Positions 19,999-29,569 of a DNA stretch of 64,000 nt are shown here, piece after piece. The DNA is from Neisseria weixii. Its GTDB lineage: Bacteria > Pseudomonadota > Gammaproteobacteria > Burkholderiales > Neisseriaceae. The notes beneath the pieces are model-generated. The model was not told where the DNA came from and ran no database searches. It saw only the letters and a list, made by a program, of their open reading frames with translations. Both the position numbers and the translations under genes were made by a program. The stretch lies in contig NZ_CP023429.1 in assembly GCF_002327085.1 (NCBI RefSeq), positions 1,736,001-1,800,000 on the forward strand, given 5' to 3'. Positions within the stretch are counted from its first letter, which is position 1, and each line of letters opens with the position of its first letter.

Positions 19999-20847
19999 TT
20001 AATATTGCAACTCGCCTTCAAACACCGTCTCAGCAGGGCCGGTCATCATCACATCATCACCATTCTGCCAACTGATAAACAATTCCCCACCGGGCAATCT
20101 CACTTTAACAGGCACACCGCTATCCAGTAAACCTAACTGCACACCGGCCACAACTGCCGCGCAAGCACCTGTACCGCATGCCTGCGTTTCGCCCGCACCA
20201 CGCTCATAAACACGCAACCGAATCGATTGTCGATCTACAATCTGCATAAAACCAACATTCACGCGTTCCGGAAATTGATTGTGCGATTCGATGGCTTCGC
20301 CCCAACGCTCGACCGGTGCATTCTGCGTGTCCTCAACCACAATGATTGCGTGCGGATTACCCATATTGACGCAGCTCACCGAAATCGATTCCAGACCCAC
20401 CAACACAATATGCGTTAAAGCATCATCTGCTTCATTGCTCACCGGTACAAACGGAATTTCAGACGGCATAAATTTCGGTTTGCCCATATTTACTGTGATC
20501 AAACCGTTATCCAGTAATTTCGGCACAATCACACCACCGGCGGTTTCTACCAATATTTCCTGCTTGTCGGTTAAGCCTTTATCCACGACAAACCGCACGA
20601 AACAACGCGCACCGTTACCGCATTGCTCTACTTCTCTGCCATCTGCATTAAAGATTCGGTAACGAAAATCCACCGCTTCGGATGATGGCTTTTCCACCAC
20701 CAAAAGCTGGTCAAAACCCACTCCGCGAAAACGGTCAGACCATTGCGCCAAAGGCGCTTCTTTTGGATCAAACTGCTGCTCAATGCCGTTAACCACCATA
20801 AAATCATTGCCTAAGCCGTGCATTTTTGTAAATTTTAAAGTTTTCAT
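19999..20847 (-). CDS. dapF: Diaminopimelate epimerase
   Basis: 282 residues. Interconverts LL- and meso-diaminopimelate for lysine and peptidoglycan. Both catalytic cysteines are visible, in [10 protein letters not shown] and in [12 protein letters not shown], and the N-terminal KMHGLGNDF is typical. Two adjacent ATGs exist; the second (20847) has better spacing from the AGGAAG ribosome site. Intact. Confidence 0.95.
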   Translation of the reverse strand: MKTLKFTKMHGLGNDFMVVNGIEQQFDPKEAPLAQWSDRFRGVGFDQLLVVEKPSSEAVDFRYRIFNADGREVEQCGNGARCFVRFVVDKGLTDKQEILVETAGGVIVPKLLDNGLITVNMGKPKFMPSEIPFVPVSNEADDALTHIVLVGLESISVSCVNMGNPHAIIVVEDTQNAPVERWGEAIESHNQFPERVNVGFMQIVDRQSIRLRVYERGAGETQACGTGACAAVVAGVQLGLLDSGVPVKVRLPGGELFISWQNGDDVMMTGPAETVFEGELQY

Positions 20848-21567
20848 CATTACTTCCTAACCGTTATCTGCCTGAAGGTATTATTCAGCCAGCAGACAGA
20901 CTTACTATATGACTTAAATATAAATATAAATATATAAAGCGTCATGCTCGTCAAATTAAACTATTTCAACTGCTAAATACTAAAATTATTTTGGTTCAAA
21001 ATACCATCGGAACACATTCTACCTTAGTTCAGCTCAATTTTTACGTCCTACCACTTCTAGCTATGACAACATTGAAGCGAAATAACACAGCATCTTGATT
21101 ACATTTTGTAAGAATCATCTAAAAATATTTCATCACAACCCCAATATTGTGCACGAAAAACAACACTCCTAACAATCGGTGCAAAAATACGACAAACGGT
21201 ATTTTTAAGGAAATAAACGGTATTTTTAAATTTTAAAGCATCAGCATCTTTCACCCCTTAACGTTTTATCCAAAACAAATATATGATTTTTAAATAATTA
21301 ATTTGTCATATTTTTTTAAAGCCGCTTGAATATAAAATAAATTTCAAAATTAAAATGTCAACAATTAGAATAATAACTACTAAAAAATAAACCGCTTATC
21401 GAAATTTTTGCTCATTTATCGCTTGTCATTTATCCACAAACATTGCAAAATGCATACATCGAAACACGGAACACAACAATATGTTCCGACAAAACAAAAT
21501 TTTTATAAATTAAAAAATTACACATTAACAAAATTACGACAAACGTTTAACTCATAAGGACAATATC
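20848..21567. other. 720-bp AT-rich intergenic region
   Basis: No gene and no uptake sequence. It contains a direct repeat of AAACGGTATTTTTAA (21191-21205 and about 21217-21231) and the word AAATATATGATTTTTAAATAA (about 21278-21298), which closely matches a stretch at 27237 beside the integrative element. It presumably holds the promoter of the TonB-domain gene. An old integration scar is conceivable but not shown. Confidence 0.35.
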
Positions 21568-21915
21568 ATGAACATCCGCCAAACTTTAACCGCTTTAGTT
21601 GCTTTCACCCTTTTAGCCGGTTCACAAACCGTCATGGCAAGCAATGTTGCTTTCTATCAAAAAGTCTCTGAAGCCACTACACCGATTACCGGCAAGGTAG
21701 CCATGCGATTGACTATTGGTGCAGACGGCGATGTTCATAATGTACGCGTGGTTCGCAGCAGCGGCTCAAGCAGCATCGACAACAGCGCTGTTCAATGGAT
21801 GGAAGCGCAGACCATGTCACCTGTATTGATCAACGGCATTGCTCAAGAATTCAGTGTTGTGAAAGAAATCAAATTTTCAGAAGGCAAAAATATTCAACAA
21901 GCCAGCTTGAAATAA
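21568..21915 (+). CDS. Exported TonB C-terminal-domain protein
   Basis: 115 residues. Signal peptide cleaved near VMA-SNVAF; the remainder is essentially one TonB C-terminal fold (GKVAMRLTIGADGDVHNVRVVRSSGSSSIDNSAV), without the membrane anchor and proline-rich spacer of true TonB. It is therefore a free periplasmic protein that could bind or modulate outer-membrane partners. An AAGGA ribosome site precedes the ATG. Domain call is fairly sure; function unknown. Confidence 0.7.
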   Translation: MNIRQTLTALVAFTLLAGSQTVMASNVAFYQKVSEATTPITGKVAMRLTIGADGDVHNVRVVRSSGSSSIDNSAVQWMEAQTMSPVLINGIAQEFSVVKEIKFSEGKNIQQASLK

Positions 21916-22108
21916 ACTATTACATCTCCTTGTTTACCCGAGCGCCAACAAGCACTTTCCCAAGAAAGCGCTTGTTGGCGTTTTCGTTTCCAAAAACCAA
22001 CAAAACATCTGCTAATTTTTGATTTTTACCTAGCATAACGAAAATCAGCAAAAGAAACGGTATACTCATAACCGTCAGTTTTAATGAAGAAATTTCCAAA
22101 GGAAAACA

Positions 22109-22609
22109 ATGAAAAAAATTCTGTCAGCCGCACTCGCCATTGCCGCCTTAAGCGCCTGCTCGGTAGGCACACCCGGCATGTCTGTGGGCTTGGGCGTAGG
22201 TACCCGATTGGGCAGCCATGTCGGCTTGGGCACTTCTTTGAATATCCCTGTTCGCTTGGATCAAACCAAAATCGGTTCCAACACCGACCAAAGCAAAAAC
22301 AGTGGCGTGAATATCATTGACGAACAAATCGTGACTTATTTTGACACACACGGCAATGCTTCTAATAATGCGGTGAAAGGCGGTTTTTACCGTCAATTGT
22401 TAAGCAAGCGCAATAACGAATATGTGGTGCAAGATTTTTACAGCGACAACAGCATCAAGCGCACCGACCCTTACACCATCAACCGTGACCAATTAATGCA
22501 ATTTCGCGCGACACCGGCCAATGGCTCGCTGACGACTTATGCTTACAACGGCAACGTTATGCAGCAGCAAGTTTTCCAAAACGGCAAATTGGTTAGCGCA
22601 AAATACTGA
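22109..22609 (+). CDS. Neisserial lipoprotein with a MORN-like segment
   Basis: 166 residues, lipobox LSAC (cysteine 17), followed by a Gly-rich stretch (MSVGLGVGTRLGSHVGLG) and a mature domain with the repeated aromatic turns VQDFYSDNSIKRTDPY and TTYAYNGNVMQQQVFQNG, reminiscent of MORN-variant repeats. It resembles a conserved meningococcal lipoprotein. Function unknown. Confidence 0.65.
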   Translation: MKKILSAALAIAALSACSVGTPGMSVGLGVGTRLGSHVGLGTSLNIPVRLDQTKIGSNTDQSKNSGVNIIDEQIVTYFDTHGNASNNAVKGGFYRQLLSKRNNEYVVQDFYSDNSIKRTDPYTINRDQLMQFRATPANGSLTTYAYNGNVMQQQVFQNGKLVSAKY

Positions 22610-22764
22610 TTACTGCAAAATACACAGCTTACGCAAATCATGATGACGCCTAGCTTTCAGACCGCTTAATAACATAACCTTGCCATCGAATGCTACAGAT
22701 AAAATAAATTTTCTTAGCTTTCAATTATTTGTAATATTGCTACGAGTTTATTACCTTTTATCGG

Positions 22765-22792
22765 TTGACACATTTTTTGCAGACGCTATAAT
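22765..22792 (+). promoter_or_regulatory. Strong sigma-70 promoter of tRNA-Asn
   Basis: Perfect TTGACA (22765-22770) and TATAAT (22787-22792) hexamers separated by 16 bases, immediately before the tRNA. Confidence 0.85.
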
Positions 22793-22800
22793 ACGCTCCA

Positions 22801-22876
22801 TTCCCGATAGCTCAGTCGGTAGAGCGACGGACTGTTAATCCGCAGGTCCCTGGTTCGAGCCCAGGTCGGGGAGCCA
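22801..22876 (+). tRNA. tRNA-Asn (GUU)
   Basis: 76 bases including an encoded CCA. The acceptor TTCCCGA pairs with TCGGGGA, the anticodon loop CTGTTAA gives GUU, and GGTTCGAGCC forms the T arm. Confidence 0.97.
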
Positions 22877-22928
22877 AATTAAAAAGCTTGAACATATGTT
22901 CAGGCTTTTATTCTTTTGTGTTTTCTAA

Positions 22929-22968
22929 AAATCAATGCCGTCTGAAAAGGTTCAGACGGCATTGATTT
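22929..22968. terminator. Terminator of the tannase-like gene
   Basis: An 18-bp near-perfect stem built on two inverted AT-type uptake sequences (loop AAGG), adjacent to the stop codon at 22969. Confidence 0.7.
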
Positions 22969-24459
22969 TTATTGCGTACTTACTTGCTTCATCCACGCAA
23001 ATAATTCGTCTAAATCATAATCTCCACTGTGCGGCACTCCCCAAGGCAAAGCATAATCAACTTTTGCGCCATTGTTTTGCAGCTTGGCCGCCAATACGGC
23101 AGACACCGCTAATGAAGTGTCGCGGTCATTGGTACCGACGCGGATGCGCCAGTTTTTCGGCATTTTCGCGTTGGCGTCGCCCACATAATTCAACGGATTC
23201 ATCATTTTAATGTCTTTTGCGGCAGCCATGGTTGCGCCTTTTACGGTGCTGTTGGTCATGGCAAATGCGGTGAAATGCTGTTTGTCGGTATCGGCATTGC
23301 CGAACAATTGGTTTTCACCGGTCGATAAATCCACGCCGTCAAATGCAGGCGGCGTTTTCTGACGGCCTGCGGTTTTTGCATATTGGACAAAATCAACCGC
23401 CGTTACCTTACCGTTGCTCACCGCCAACCAAGCGGCTTCCACTTCTTTGCCGGCATCTAATTGTTTCTGTGCCGATTGCGCCAAAAATACGGTCACGAAA
23501 TCTTTAAAGCTGCCGTTGCCATGTTGATCCAAAGTCAATGCACGGCCTTTCGCATCTTTCAGGTTCAAGCTGTTGATGTAGGCGGGGTACATGGGTTTGA
23601 GTCTATCCGACAAGTTTTTTTGCGCTTCGGTGAGCGTGCCCGGCACCAATTCGCGCTTGACGTTGTAATCGAGCATGGTTACGCTCATTTTTTTGTAATC
23701 GTTGACACCGTTGAACTGCCATTCATAAGCCATGTCGGCGTGTTCCAAATCGGTAACCGGACAATATGCGGAAACGGCAAAAATATCATCGCGCGCATTC
23801 GCTGCGCCCAAGGCTTTCAGATGCGCTTCATAATCCGGATGGTTGCCGCTTGCGCCCAATAATGAAGAAAGCGCACCACCCGCACTGGTGCCGTTGGAAA
23901 TAATTTTTTCAGCATTTCCCGGCATCACTTTATCATTGGCTTTCAAGTAACGTACTGCCGCTTTTAAATCGACAATTGCTGCCGGAGCTTTACCGTTGGC
24001 AGAAGTTCGGCCGCGCGCACCTGCCAAAGCCACCACATAGCCTTTCGATAAGGCCACCGCTGCCGCATTCGGTGATTGCACCGCATTTTCAGCTATTGAC
24101 CCGTACGGGCTTTTCAATTCAGGCTTCGCCGGTTTGGCAGGCATATAGCCACCAATTTGATTGGGAAAGAAAATCGGTGCTGTCTCTGCTGTAAAGCCGT
24201 CAATGCTGCCATTTTGATAATATTGCTCCGGCACATAAATATTCATCACTTCATACTCGGCATCGATCAGATTTTTGACGTACACAATGCCCTCATAAGC
24301 ACGGAATCTAATCGTTTCGCCATTTACCACCATGCTTTGCTCGGTGTATGGCTGTTTGGAAAAATCCAAGTCATGGTTCACCTTACCTGATACGGCCGCA
24401 CAAGCACCCAAGCCTATGGCCACGGCAACCGTCAATAATGTTTTATTTACTGCATTCAT
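22969..24459 (-). CDS. Tannase-like (subtype B) alpha/beta-hydrolase lipoprotein
   Basis: 496 residues. Lipobox GLGAC at the N-terminus indicates a surface or periplasmic lipoprotein. The nucleophile elbow is GTSAGGALSSLLGASG, the form typical of bacterial tannases and related feruloyl-esterase-like enzymes; the late acid/histidine region is GTNDRDTSLAVS and PHSGDYDLDELF. Tannases cleave galloyl esters to gallate. A possible functional link exists to the aromatic-acid cluster at 42.8-57 kb, whose late enzymes also serve gallate breakdown, but no gallate dioxygenase is in the window. Substrate is inferred. ATG at 24459 follows AAGG. Confidence 0.75.
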   Translation of the reverse strand: MNAVNKTLLTVAVAIGLGACAAVSGKVNHDLDFSKQPYTEQSMVVNGETIRFRAYEGIVYVKNLIDAEYEVMNIYVPEQYYQNGSIDGFTAETAPIFFPNQIGGYMPAKPAKPELKSPYGSIAENAVQSPNAAAVALSKGYVVALAGARGRTSANGKAPAAIVDLKAAVRYLKANDKVMPGNAEKIISNGTSAGGALSSLLGASGNHPDYEAHLKALGAANARDDIFAVSAYCPVTDLEHADMAYEWQFNGVNDYKKMSVTMLDYNVKRELVPGTLTEAQKNLSDRLKPMYPAYINSLNLKDAKGRALTLDQHGNGSFKDFVTVFLAQSAQKQLDAGKEVEAAWLAVSNGKVTAVDFVQYAKTAGRQKTPPAFDGVDLSTGENQLFGNADTDKQHFTAFAMTNSTVKGATMAAAKDIKMMNPLNYVGDANAKMPKNWRIRVGTNDRDTSLAVSAVLAAKLQNNGAKVDYALPWGVPHSGDYDLDELFAWMKQVSTQ

Positions 24460-24575
24460 GCTGATAACCTTAATCATTCAATGAACGATTTCAATTATGC
24501 GCCCAACTTTGGTTTATTCGGGTTAAGAAGCAGAAAAAACCGCGCTATAATAGTGCTTTTCAGACGACCTCACTC

Positions 24576-25372
24576 ATGACTTCCCTCCCCTTGCAAAGCT
24601 ACACCGTATATCGTGCCGATACACACGGCCTGCATAAAGAACAAGACGTGCTGGCCGAAGAAACCGCCGTTGCCCTGGTCTATAACGGCATTACCCATGT
24701 GGTCTTGATGGCCACGCCGCAAAATTTGGAAACCTTGGCCTTAGGATTCAGCTTGAGCGAAGGCATTTTGACCACAGCTTCCGAACTGTACGACATCGAA
24801 GTCAACGAAGCCTGCGACGGCATTGAAGTTCATCTCGACATCGCTTCCGCACGTTTTCAAGTTTTAAAAGAACGCCGCCGCAACATGACCGGCCGCACCG
24901 GCTGCGGTTTGTGCGGCATTGACAGCTTAGCCGCGGTCAAACCGCAATTGCCGCAAGTACCACGCGGTCAAGCCTTGACCATCACCGACATTCAGACGGT
25001 CTTAGCCGATTTCGATAACCATCAACCCTTACGGCAATCCGTAGGCTCCGTGCACGGCGTTGCTTGGGTGCAAAACGGCCGTATTTCAGCCACGTTTGAA
25101 GATGTCGGCAGACATAATGCCTTAGATAAACTAATCGGCCACGGCACGCAACAAGCTTACGATTGGCAGCACGGCTTCGCGCTGATTTCCAGCCGCGCCA
25201 GTTACGAAATGGTCGCCAAAGCCGCCGCCATAGGCATAGGCAGCATCGTCGCCGTATCCGCCCAACCGCGCTGGCAGTGCGCTTGGCCGAACAAGCCCGT
25301 ATGACCTTAATCGGTTTCGCCCGCCCGCATAAGTTTACCGTTTATACCCATCCGCAATATATTGTGAAATAA
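24576..25372 (+). CDS. fdhD: Formate dehydrogenase sulfurtransferase FdhD (frameshift near the 3' end)
   Basis: About 265 residues. Transfers sulfur to the molybdenum cofactor of formate dehydrogenase; the functional cysteines are in RTGCGLCG. Near the end the frame breaks: one extra C at 25261-25263 restores VSAPTALAVRLAEQARMTLIG and a stop at 25372. The DVGRHNALDKLIG motif is intact. No formate dehydrogenase structural genes are in the window. The gene is followed by fdhE. The lesion again fits a homopolymer miscount. Confidence 0.88.
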
Positions 25373-25454
25373 ATATTCAAATCCGCTTGACACATATTTT
25401 TTCAGACCGACTGTTGATGAATAGGCCGTCTGAAACACACCACAAGGAAAATAC

Positions 25455-26375
25455 ATGAAAACCACCACCATCAAGCCAGTTGAAGAAATCCAAAAAGGCT
25501 TGTTCCACACTCCTTTCTGGCTGGCACCGGAAAAAGAAATTTTTACCGAACGTGCGGTGCGTTTCAAGGAATTGGCGCAGGCAGACAAAAGCAAATGGAA
25601 TCTTTACCTGTCACTGCTTGCCACCGTTTGCGAAGCGCAACAAACTGTGATGGCGCGCCATGATTTAACCCTAAACCAATTGGGAGAAAGCGCAACCGTT
25701 TTGCCGGCAGCCTTGAGTGGCAATGTGCCGTCTGAATTTTTTGAAGTCTTTGGCGACATTCTGAAAGAAGTGAACGGCAAAATCACCGCCACCGCCGCCA
25801 TCGAAGTGAGCAAGTTGAAAGCCTTGAGCCAAGCACAAGCCGAAGCCTTGGCCAAGCGCGTATTGACCCAAACCACCGAAGACCAAGACCGATCGGCCGA
25901 AATCTGGGCGCAAGCCGCGCTGCAAGTAATTTGGACAGCATGGACATTGCAACTGACCGAAGACCATGTCCGCCCAACCGAAGACCGCACCATCTGCCCT
26001 TGCTGCGGCACCGAACCGGTCGGCAGCGTGGTGTTGATCAAAGGCGATTTAAACGGTTTGCGCTACATGCATTGTCCCTTGTGCAACAGCCGCTGGAACG
26101 TACTGCGCGCCAAATGCCCGACTTGCGGCGATGCAGGCAATATGCGCATTCAGCACATCGATGAAAAAAGCACCCCGGAATTGGCGCCGGTATATCAAGG
26201 TGCGCATGCCGAAAGCTGTAAATCCTGCCACAGCTACCGCAAACTTTACCGGCTCGACAAACAGCAATATGCCGACCCTGTAGCCGATGACTTGGCCTCA
26301 CTGGGCTTGGACATTGTGGTCGGCGAAGCAGGTTTCGACCGCGCCGGCGGCAATCCTTTTTTATTGTTAGATTAA
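25455..26375 (+). CDS. fdhE: Formate dehydrogenase accessory protein FdhE
   Basis: 306 residues. Required for maturation of formate dehydrogenase. Four CxxC rubredoxin-like pairs (CPCC, CPLC, CPTC, CKSC) sit in the C-terminal half, as in the family. It follows fdhD by 82 bases, with an AAGGAAA ribosome site. Intact. Confidence 0.9.
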   Translation: MKTTTIKPVEEIQKGLFHTPFWLAPEKEIFTERAVRFKELAQADKSKWNLYLSLLATVCEAQQTVMARHDLTLNQLGESATVLPAALSGNVPSEFFEVFGDILKEVNGKITATAAIEVSKLKALSQAQAEALAKRVLTQTTEDQDRSAEIWAQAALQVIWTAWTLQLTEDHVRPTEDRTICPCCGTEPVGSVVLIKGDLNGLRYMHCPLCNSRWNVLRAKCPTCGDAGNMRIQHIDEKSTPELAPVYQGAHAESCKSCHSYRKLYRLDKQQYADPVADDLASLGLDIVVGEAGFDRAGGNPFLLLD

Positions 26376-26399
26376 TTCCGTCATTCTGTTATTAATACA

Positions 26400-26434
26400 A
26401 AAAGCCGTCTGAAAATAAATTTTCAGACGGCTTT
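26400..26434. terminator. Bidirectional terminator, fdhE / MliC-like gene
   Basis: AAAAGCCGTCTGAAAA and its inverse form a long stem between convergent genes, with flanking A and T runs. Confidence 0.75.
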
Positions 26435-26467
26435 TATATTCACATCCAAGCCAATCACTTCTTAACG

Positions 26468-26830
26468 TTAACGCGGTACCGGTTCACACTTGGTTTGGAA
26501 TTTATTGTTTTTATCATCGTAGGTCAGGGTTGTAACACCGTCTACAATGCGCAATTCTGTCGCATTGCCAAAGAAACCGGCATTATTTTGGAAACGCTCA
26601 CCTTGGCCTGCAGGCGCTTTTTGCAATACCGCACTCGGATTGCCCGCCACGTTCAGAGCAGTCACTTTCACACGATCCGCACCGCCTTTAGTCGTACCGG
26701 AAACACGGATTTTTGCACCATTGTCACACACAAAATCATGCTCCGCCTCAACCTGTTGCGGATGCACCGAGTTACACGCAGCCAAAATCGCCGCAACCGG
26801 CAAAACTGCTAATAAATGAGCTACTTTCAT
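26468..26830 (-). CDS. MliC-like lipoprotein, putative lysozyme inhibitor
   Basis: 120 residues. Lipobox ILAAC (cysteine 20), then one small domain with a cysteine pair (DFVCDNGAKI near the start and KFQTKCEPV at the end) that matches the MliC/ACP-type C-type lysozyme inhibitor fold in size and disulfide placement. In pathogenic Neisseria the ACP protein has this role. The assignment is by pattern and moderately sure. Start at 26830 follows GGAG. Confidence 0.55.
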   Translation of the reverse strand: MKVAHLLAVLPVAAILAACNSVHPQQVEAEHDFVCDNGAKIRVSGTTKGGADRVKVTALNVAGNPSAVLQKAPAGQGERFQNNAGFFGNATELRIVDGVTTLTYDDKNNKFQTKCEPVPR

Positions 26831-27145
26831 ATCCATCTCCTATCGTATTAAATTATTAATATTAATAAATTCATTTCACCAGACTACAATTTCATATTAG
26901 CAAAACTAATTTGAGATAGCAAACCGGTTTGGTTAAAAATACCCTATTTATCCTTTAAAAAAACAGACACAAGTAGCAAAACACCATTTTCTTTACTTAT
27001 TTTTTATAAGAAAAAGAAATAGTTAAAATGATAGCGTAAAAAAACATTAGTTTATTTAAGATAATCTGATATTAATTATTGTGCGTAACTAAAGCAATAA
27101 ATCATACTAGCACATAGATGATAAAAACAAAGCCTCAGATGCAAC

Positions 27146-27175
27146 AAAACCGCTTTATAATTAAAAGCGGTTTTT
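27146..27175 (+). terminator. Factor-independent terminator outside the island's left end
   Basis: AAAACCGCTTT / AAAGCGGTTTT stem with a small AT loop and T5, just left of the attachment site. No gene runs into it from the left, so it may have belonged to the locus before insertion. Confidence 0.6.
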
Positions 27176-27197
27176 ACTTAAACCATAGTGACGGAAT

Positions 27198-27220
27198 GCG
27201 TTAGATTGCGACGGAGAGAC
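27198..27220. other. Probable left attachment site
   Basis: GACGGAGAGAC at 27210-27220 equals 37285-37295 in the tRNA-Leu 3' end. Next to it is a 12-base word, GCGTTAGATTGC (27198-27209), also found at 37231-37242 just inside the right end. The tRNA-like core has one base missing relative to the intact tRNA. Confidence 0.55.
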
Positions 27221-27279
27221 CCTGATTTTTAATTCAAATATATGATTTTAAATAACTAAATTTATTCAATATTTAAAAA

Positions 27280-27299
27280 TACCGTAAAAATACCGTAAA
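27280..27299. repeat. Integrase arm-type repeats, left end
   Basis: TACCGTAAA occurs twice (27280-27288 and 27291-27299). The same word is present at the right end beside the integrase gene. Paired short repeats near both attachment sites are typical arm-binding sites of tyrosine integrases. Confidence 0.5.
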
Positions 27300-27455
27300 T
27301 TTGCACAAGTCACCCATTTTTCGCCCTGTTTTTTGCTTACCGGCGCAAATCAGATTTAGGCCGCCTGCATCATTTTTCAGACGGCCTAACCTATCGGCTG
27401 AAACAGCCCCATCCACCCCAAATTAAAAATAAGCGTATATAGGTGCTAAAAAACA

Positions 27456-27634
27456 GCGGGAACAGCGGGAACGCGGGAACATTTGACTTAAATAATTGAT
27501 TTTTGGTAACAAAATGTTCCCGCTCCCTTTTTGGCCAGCGGGAACACTTTCCGCCAAAACCGCCCTATTTACTATCTATCCCAATGATTTAAAACAATAA
27601 ATATCGAAAATACACCAGCGGGAACAGCGGGAAC
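27456..27634. repeat. Left iteron array (GCGGGAAC)
   Basis: Seven copies of GCGGGAAC: 27456, 27465 and 27473 in close tandem, one inverted at 27516, one at 27538, and two at 27618 and 27627. The spacer 27481-27515 is AT-rich. The array lies between the left end and the helicase gene. It probably binds the island's own initiator. Confidence 0.7.
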
Positions 27635-27683
27635 ATTTTCAGCCGGTCAGCCTGTTTCCCTGCCCCAAATACCCTAGAAACAC

Positions 27684-27714
27684 AAAAAAGCCGCCTGAAT
27701 TTTCAGACGGCCTT
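27684..27714 (-). terminator. Terminator of the helicase gene
   Basis: AAAGGCCGTCTGAAAATTCAGGCGGCTTTTTT on the minus strand in two halves around a tight loop; an uptake sequence pairs with a one-mismatch copy and a T6 run follows. Confidence 0.7.
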
Positions 27715-27727
27715 TGCTTGGCCGGTG

Positions 27728-29497
27728 TTATTTCGGCTCGGGCGGCTCAATGCCGATCAGTACATAATGCGCCCCATACCCACGCTTTTTGTAGGTAAAG
27801 CGGTTTTCTTTTTCGTTGCGCTTTAACCAGTTTGCATCATATAACACGCGGCAAACCTTATTCCGGTCAAAGCTGCCGCATATTTCGTCAATAAACACGG
27901 CGGGAATAATCCAATACTCGTCAGCTTCTTTCTGCCCGCCCCGCTTAATCCAGCCTGCGTGGTTGCGGTCGGTGCTGCCGCCTATGGTGCTGTTCCAATC
28001 GGTAAATCTCACGCTCTGCCCGAACCGCTGCATAAAGTCGCTTGTCTGCTCTTTGATTTTTTCATCTTCATACTTGCCTGTTCCGTTGGTTGCTAACCAT
28101 TCGTCAAAGCATTGTTTCACACCGGCCATGCCCACACCGGCGGGCAAGCCGGTAACAGGGGCGGCCATCTCCAGGGCGGCGGCAACCAATGCAAAGCGGC
28201 GGGCAAAGCGGCGGGCTTGGCCTGAAAGCTCGGGCAACGTTGCCGTAAATGCGGCGATGCGCTCTTTGACGGCGGCGGGTGCGGTTTGGTCTGTCAGGCG
28301 GATAAATGCGCGTCCTGCGTGGCCGTGGTGCTGCTCTGCTGCTTCCTGCAAATGCTCCGACAATAACGCGCCATCGGTAAAGCCGTGCAGCGTGTCATAA
28401 ATGCCGTATTGTGCGGCGGCTCGGATATTGGGCAAGCGGGTTGCCTGCCCTGCGTTCCAGTCGTTATCTGCTTTCAGAATGCTGCTCGGTGTTTTTTCGC
28501 CGGTGGAAAGCATCAACACACGCCAGCGGGTCAAAGCCCGATTGCCGCCGTCTTTTGCGCCCTGTGCTTTGTTTACACCGTTCATCAGGCTATACACGGT
28601 ATTGCCGATTACTTTGGGGGCGGCTTGGCTGATTTCGTCCAACACCAGCAAGCCGTCATTGCGGGCGGCGGCGGTGTTGTTAAACGCTAAGGCCGTTCCC
28701 TGCCATGTCATGATACTTTCAGACGGCCTGCTCCATACGCTCAAGGCAACACGCGCGGCGGTGGTCTTGCCGTCCGATGAATCGCCATACAGATGAAAAC
28801 CGCCCGATTCTTCGCCCAATAACGACAACAGCGGCGCGGCTAAGGCGGTGCCAAGGGCAAGGCATAGGCGGCTGTTACCGGCTGCATAACGGGCTATCTG
28901 CTGCTGCCATGCTTCCAGCGTTCCCGCCGGTGTGTAGGCTGCTGCTTGGCTGGTGTCGCCATTGTAGATAATGCGCGGGGCTTCCTTGCCGTGGTGGATT
29001 GCTTCGCCATTGGGTAACAGATAAACGCCGCCATGCCAGCCTGCGCGGTCGGTAATGGTATATGGCCGGTTGCTGCCGTGGTTTTGCAGATAATCGGCCA
29101 AACGTTCACGCTTCACGCGCCCGCTTAAGATGGTAATGCCGTATTGCTGTAATTGCCGCCAGCCTGCATTGCTGCCTATATCGGCCTGCGGTATAGCCGC
29201 CTGCTTGGTTTGGCGGGTCAGGCGGTCGCGCCATTCGATAATGCGGTAATGGCTGCCCTGTTCGTCTATGCCCCGCCCGATTAGCTCAATCGGATCGGCC
29301 AGCAATAACGGCGGCTGCTCGCGGGAATTACCGTCTTTATCGTGGGTAATGCCGATGTACTGTACGCCATTACTGCTTACTTCGTAGCGGGGTTTCAATT
29401 GATAGCTTTCGCCGTTCATGCTGTCCACGCCCTCGAACAGTTTAATAAAATCGGGTTTTCTGCCGGTCTGCTTGTCTTTCTCTGCGGTGTCTGTCAT
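27728..29497 (-). CDS. DUF927 replicative helicase-like protein of the island
   Basis: 589 residues. Residues about 130-400 are a DUF927 ATPase: Walker A in GDSSDGKTTAARVAL, Walker B in GLLVLDEISQA and a sensor-like VLMLSTGE. It probably unwinds the origin together with the primase encoded just upstream; in P4 the two activities are fused in one alpha protein, here they are split. An extra C-terminal domain of about 180 residues could be DNA binding. Last gene of the island's minus-strand series. GGAG ribosome site. Confidence 0.85.
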   Translation of the reverse strand: MTDTAEKDKQTGRKPDFIKLFEGVDSMNGESYQLKPRYEVSSNGVQYIGITHDKDGNSREQPPLLLADPIELIGRGIDEQGSHYRIIEWRDRLTRQTKQAAIPQADIGSNAGWRQLQQYGITILSGRVKRERLADYLQNHGSNRPYTITDRAGWHGGVYLLPNGEAIHHGKEAPRIIYNGDTSQAAAYTPAGTLEAWQQQIARYAAGNSRLCLALGTALAAPLLSLLGEESGGFHLYGDSSDGKTTAARVALSVWSRPSESIMTWQGTALAFNNTAAARNDGLLVLDEISQAAPKVIGNTVYSLMNGVNKAQGAKDGGNRALTRWRVLMLSTGEKTPSSILKADNDWNAGQATRLPNIRAAAQYGIYDTLHGFTDGALLSEHLQEAAEQHHGHAGRAFIRLTDQTAPAAVKERIAAFTATLPELSGQARRFARRFALVAAALEMAAPVTGLPAGVGMAGVKQCFDEWLATNGTGKYEDEKIKEQTSDFMQRFGQSVRFTDWNSTIGGSTDRNHAGWIKRGGQKEADEYWIIPAVFIDEICGSFDRNKVCRVLYDANWLKRNEKENRFTYKKRGYGAHYVLIGIEPPEPK

Positions 29498-29569
29498 TAT
29501 TCAATCTCCGTTAAATGCTTTTTCCGTGTGCAAAGGCCGTCTGAAAATCAGGCGGCTTTTGCTTTGCCG

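Larger units (their letters stand above)
26831..27727. other. 897-bp AT-rich gap containing the left end of the integrative element
   Basis: No gene. From left to right: AT-rich DNA, a factor-independent terminator (27146-27175), the probable left attachment site (27198-27220), integrase arm-like repeats (27280-27299), an uptake sequence (27375), iterons (27456-27634) and the terminator of the helicase gene (27684-27714). Confidence 0.6.

Noticed and set aside
27456..27634. Short repeated units as a CRISPR array
   Set aside because: The repeats are 8-9 bases, in both orientations, with irregular and partly zero-length spacers, and there are no cas genes. Iterons explain them better.
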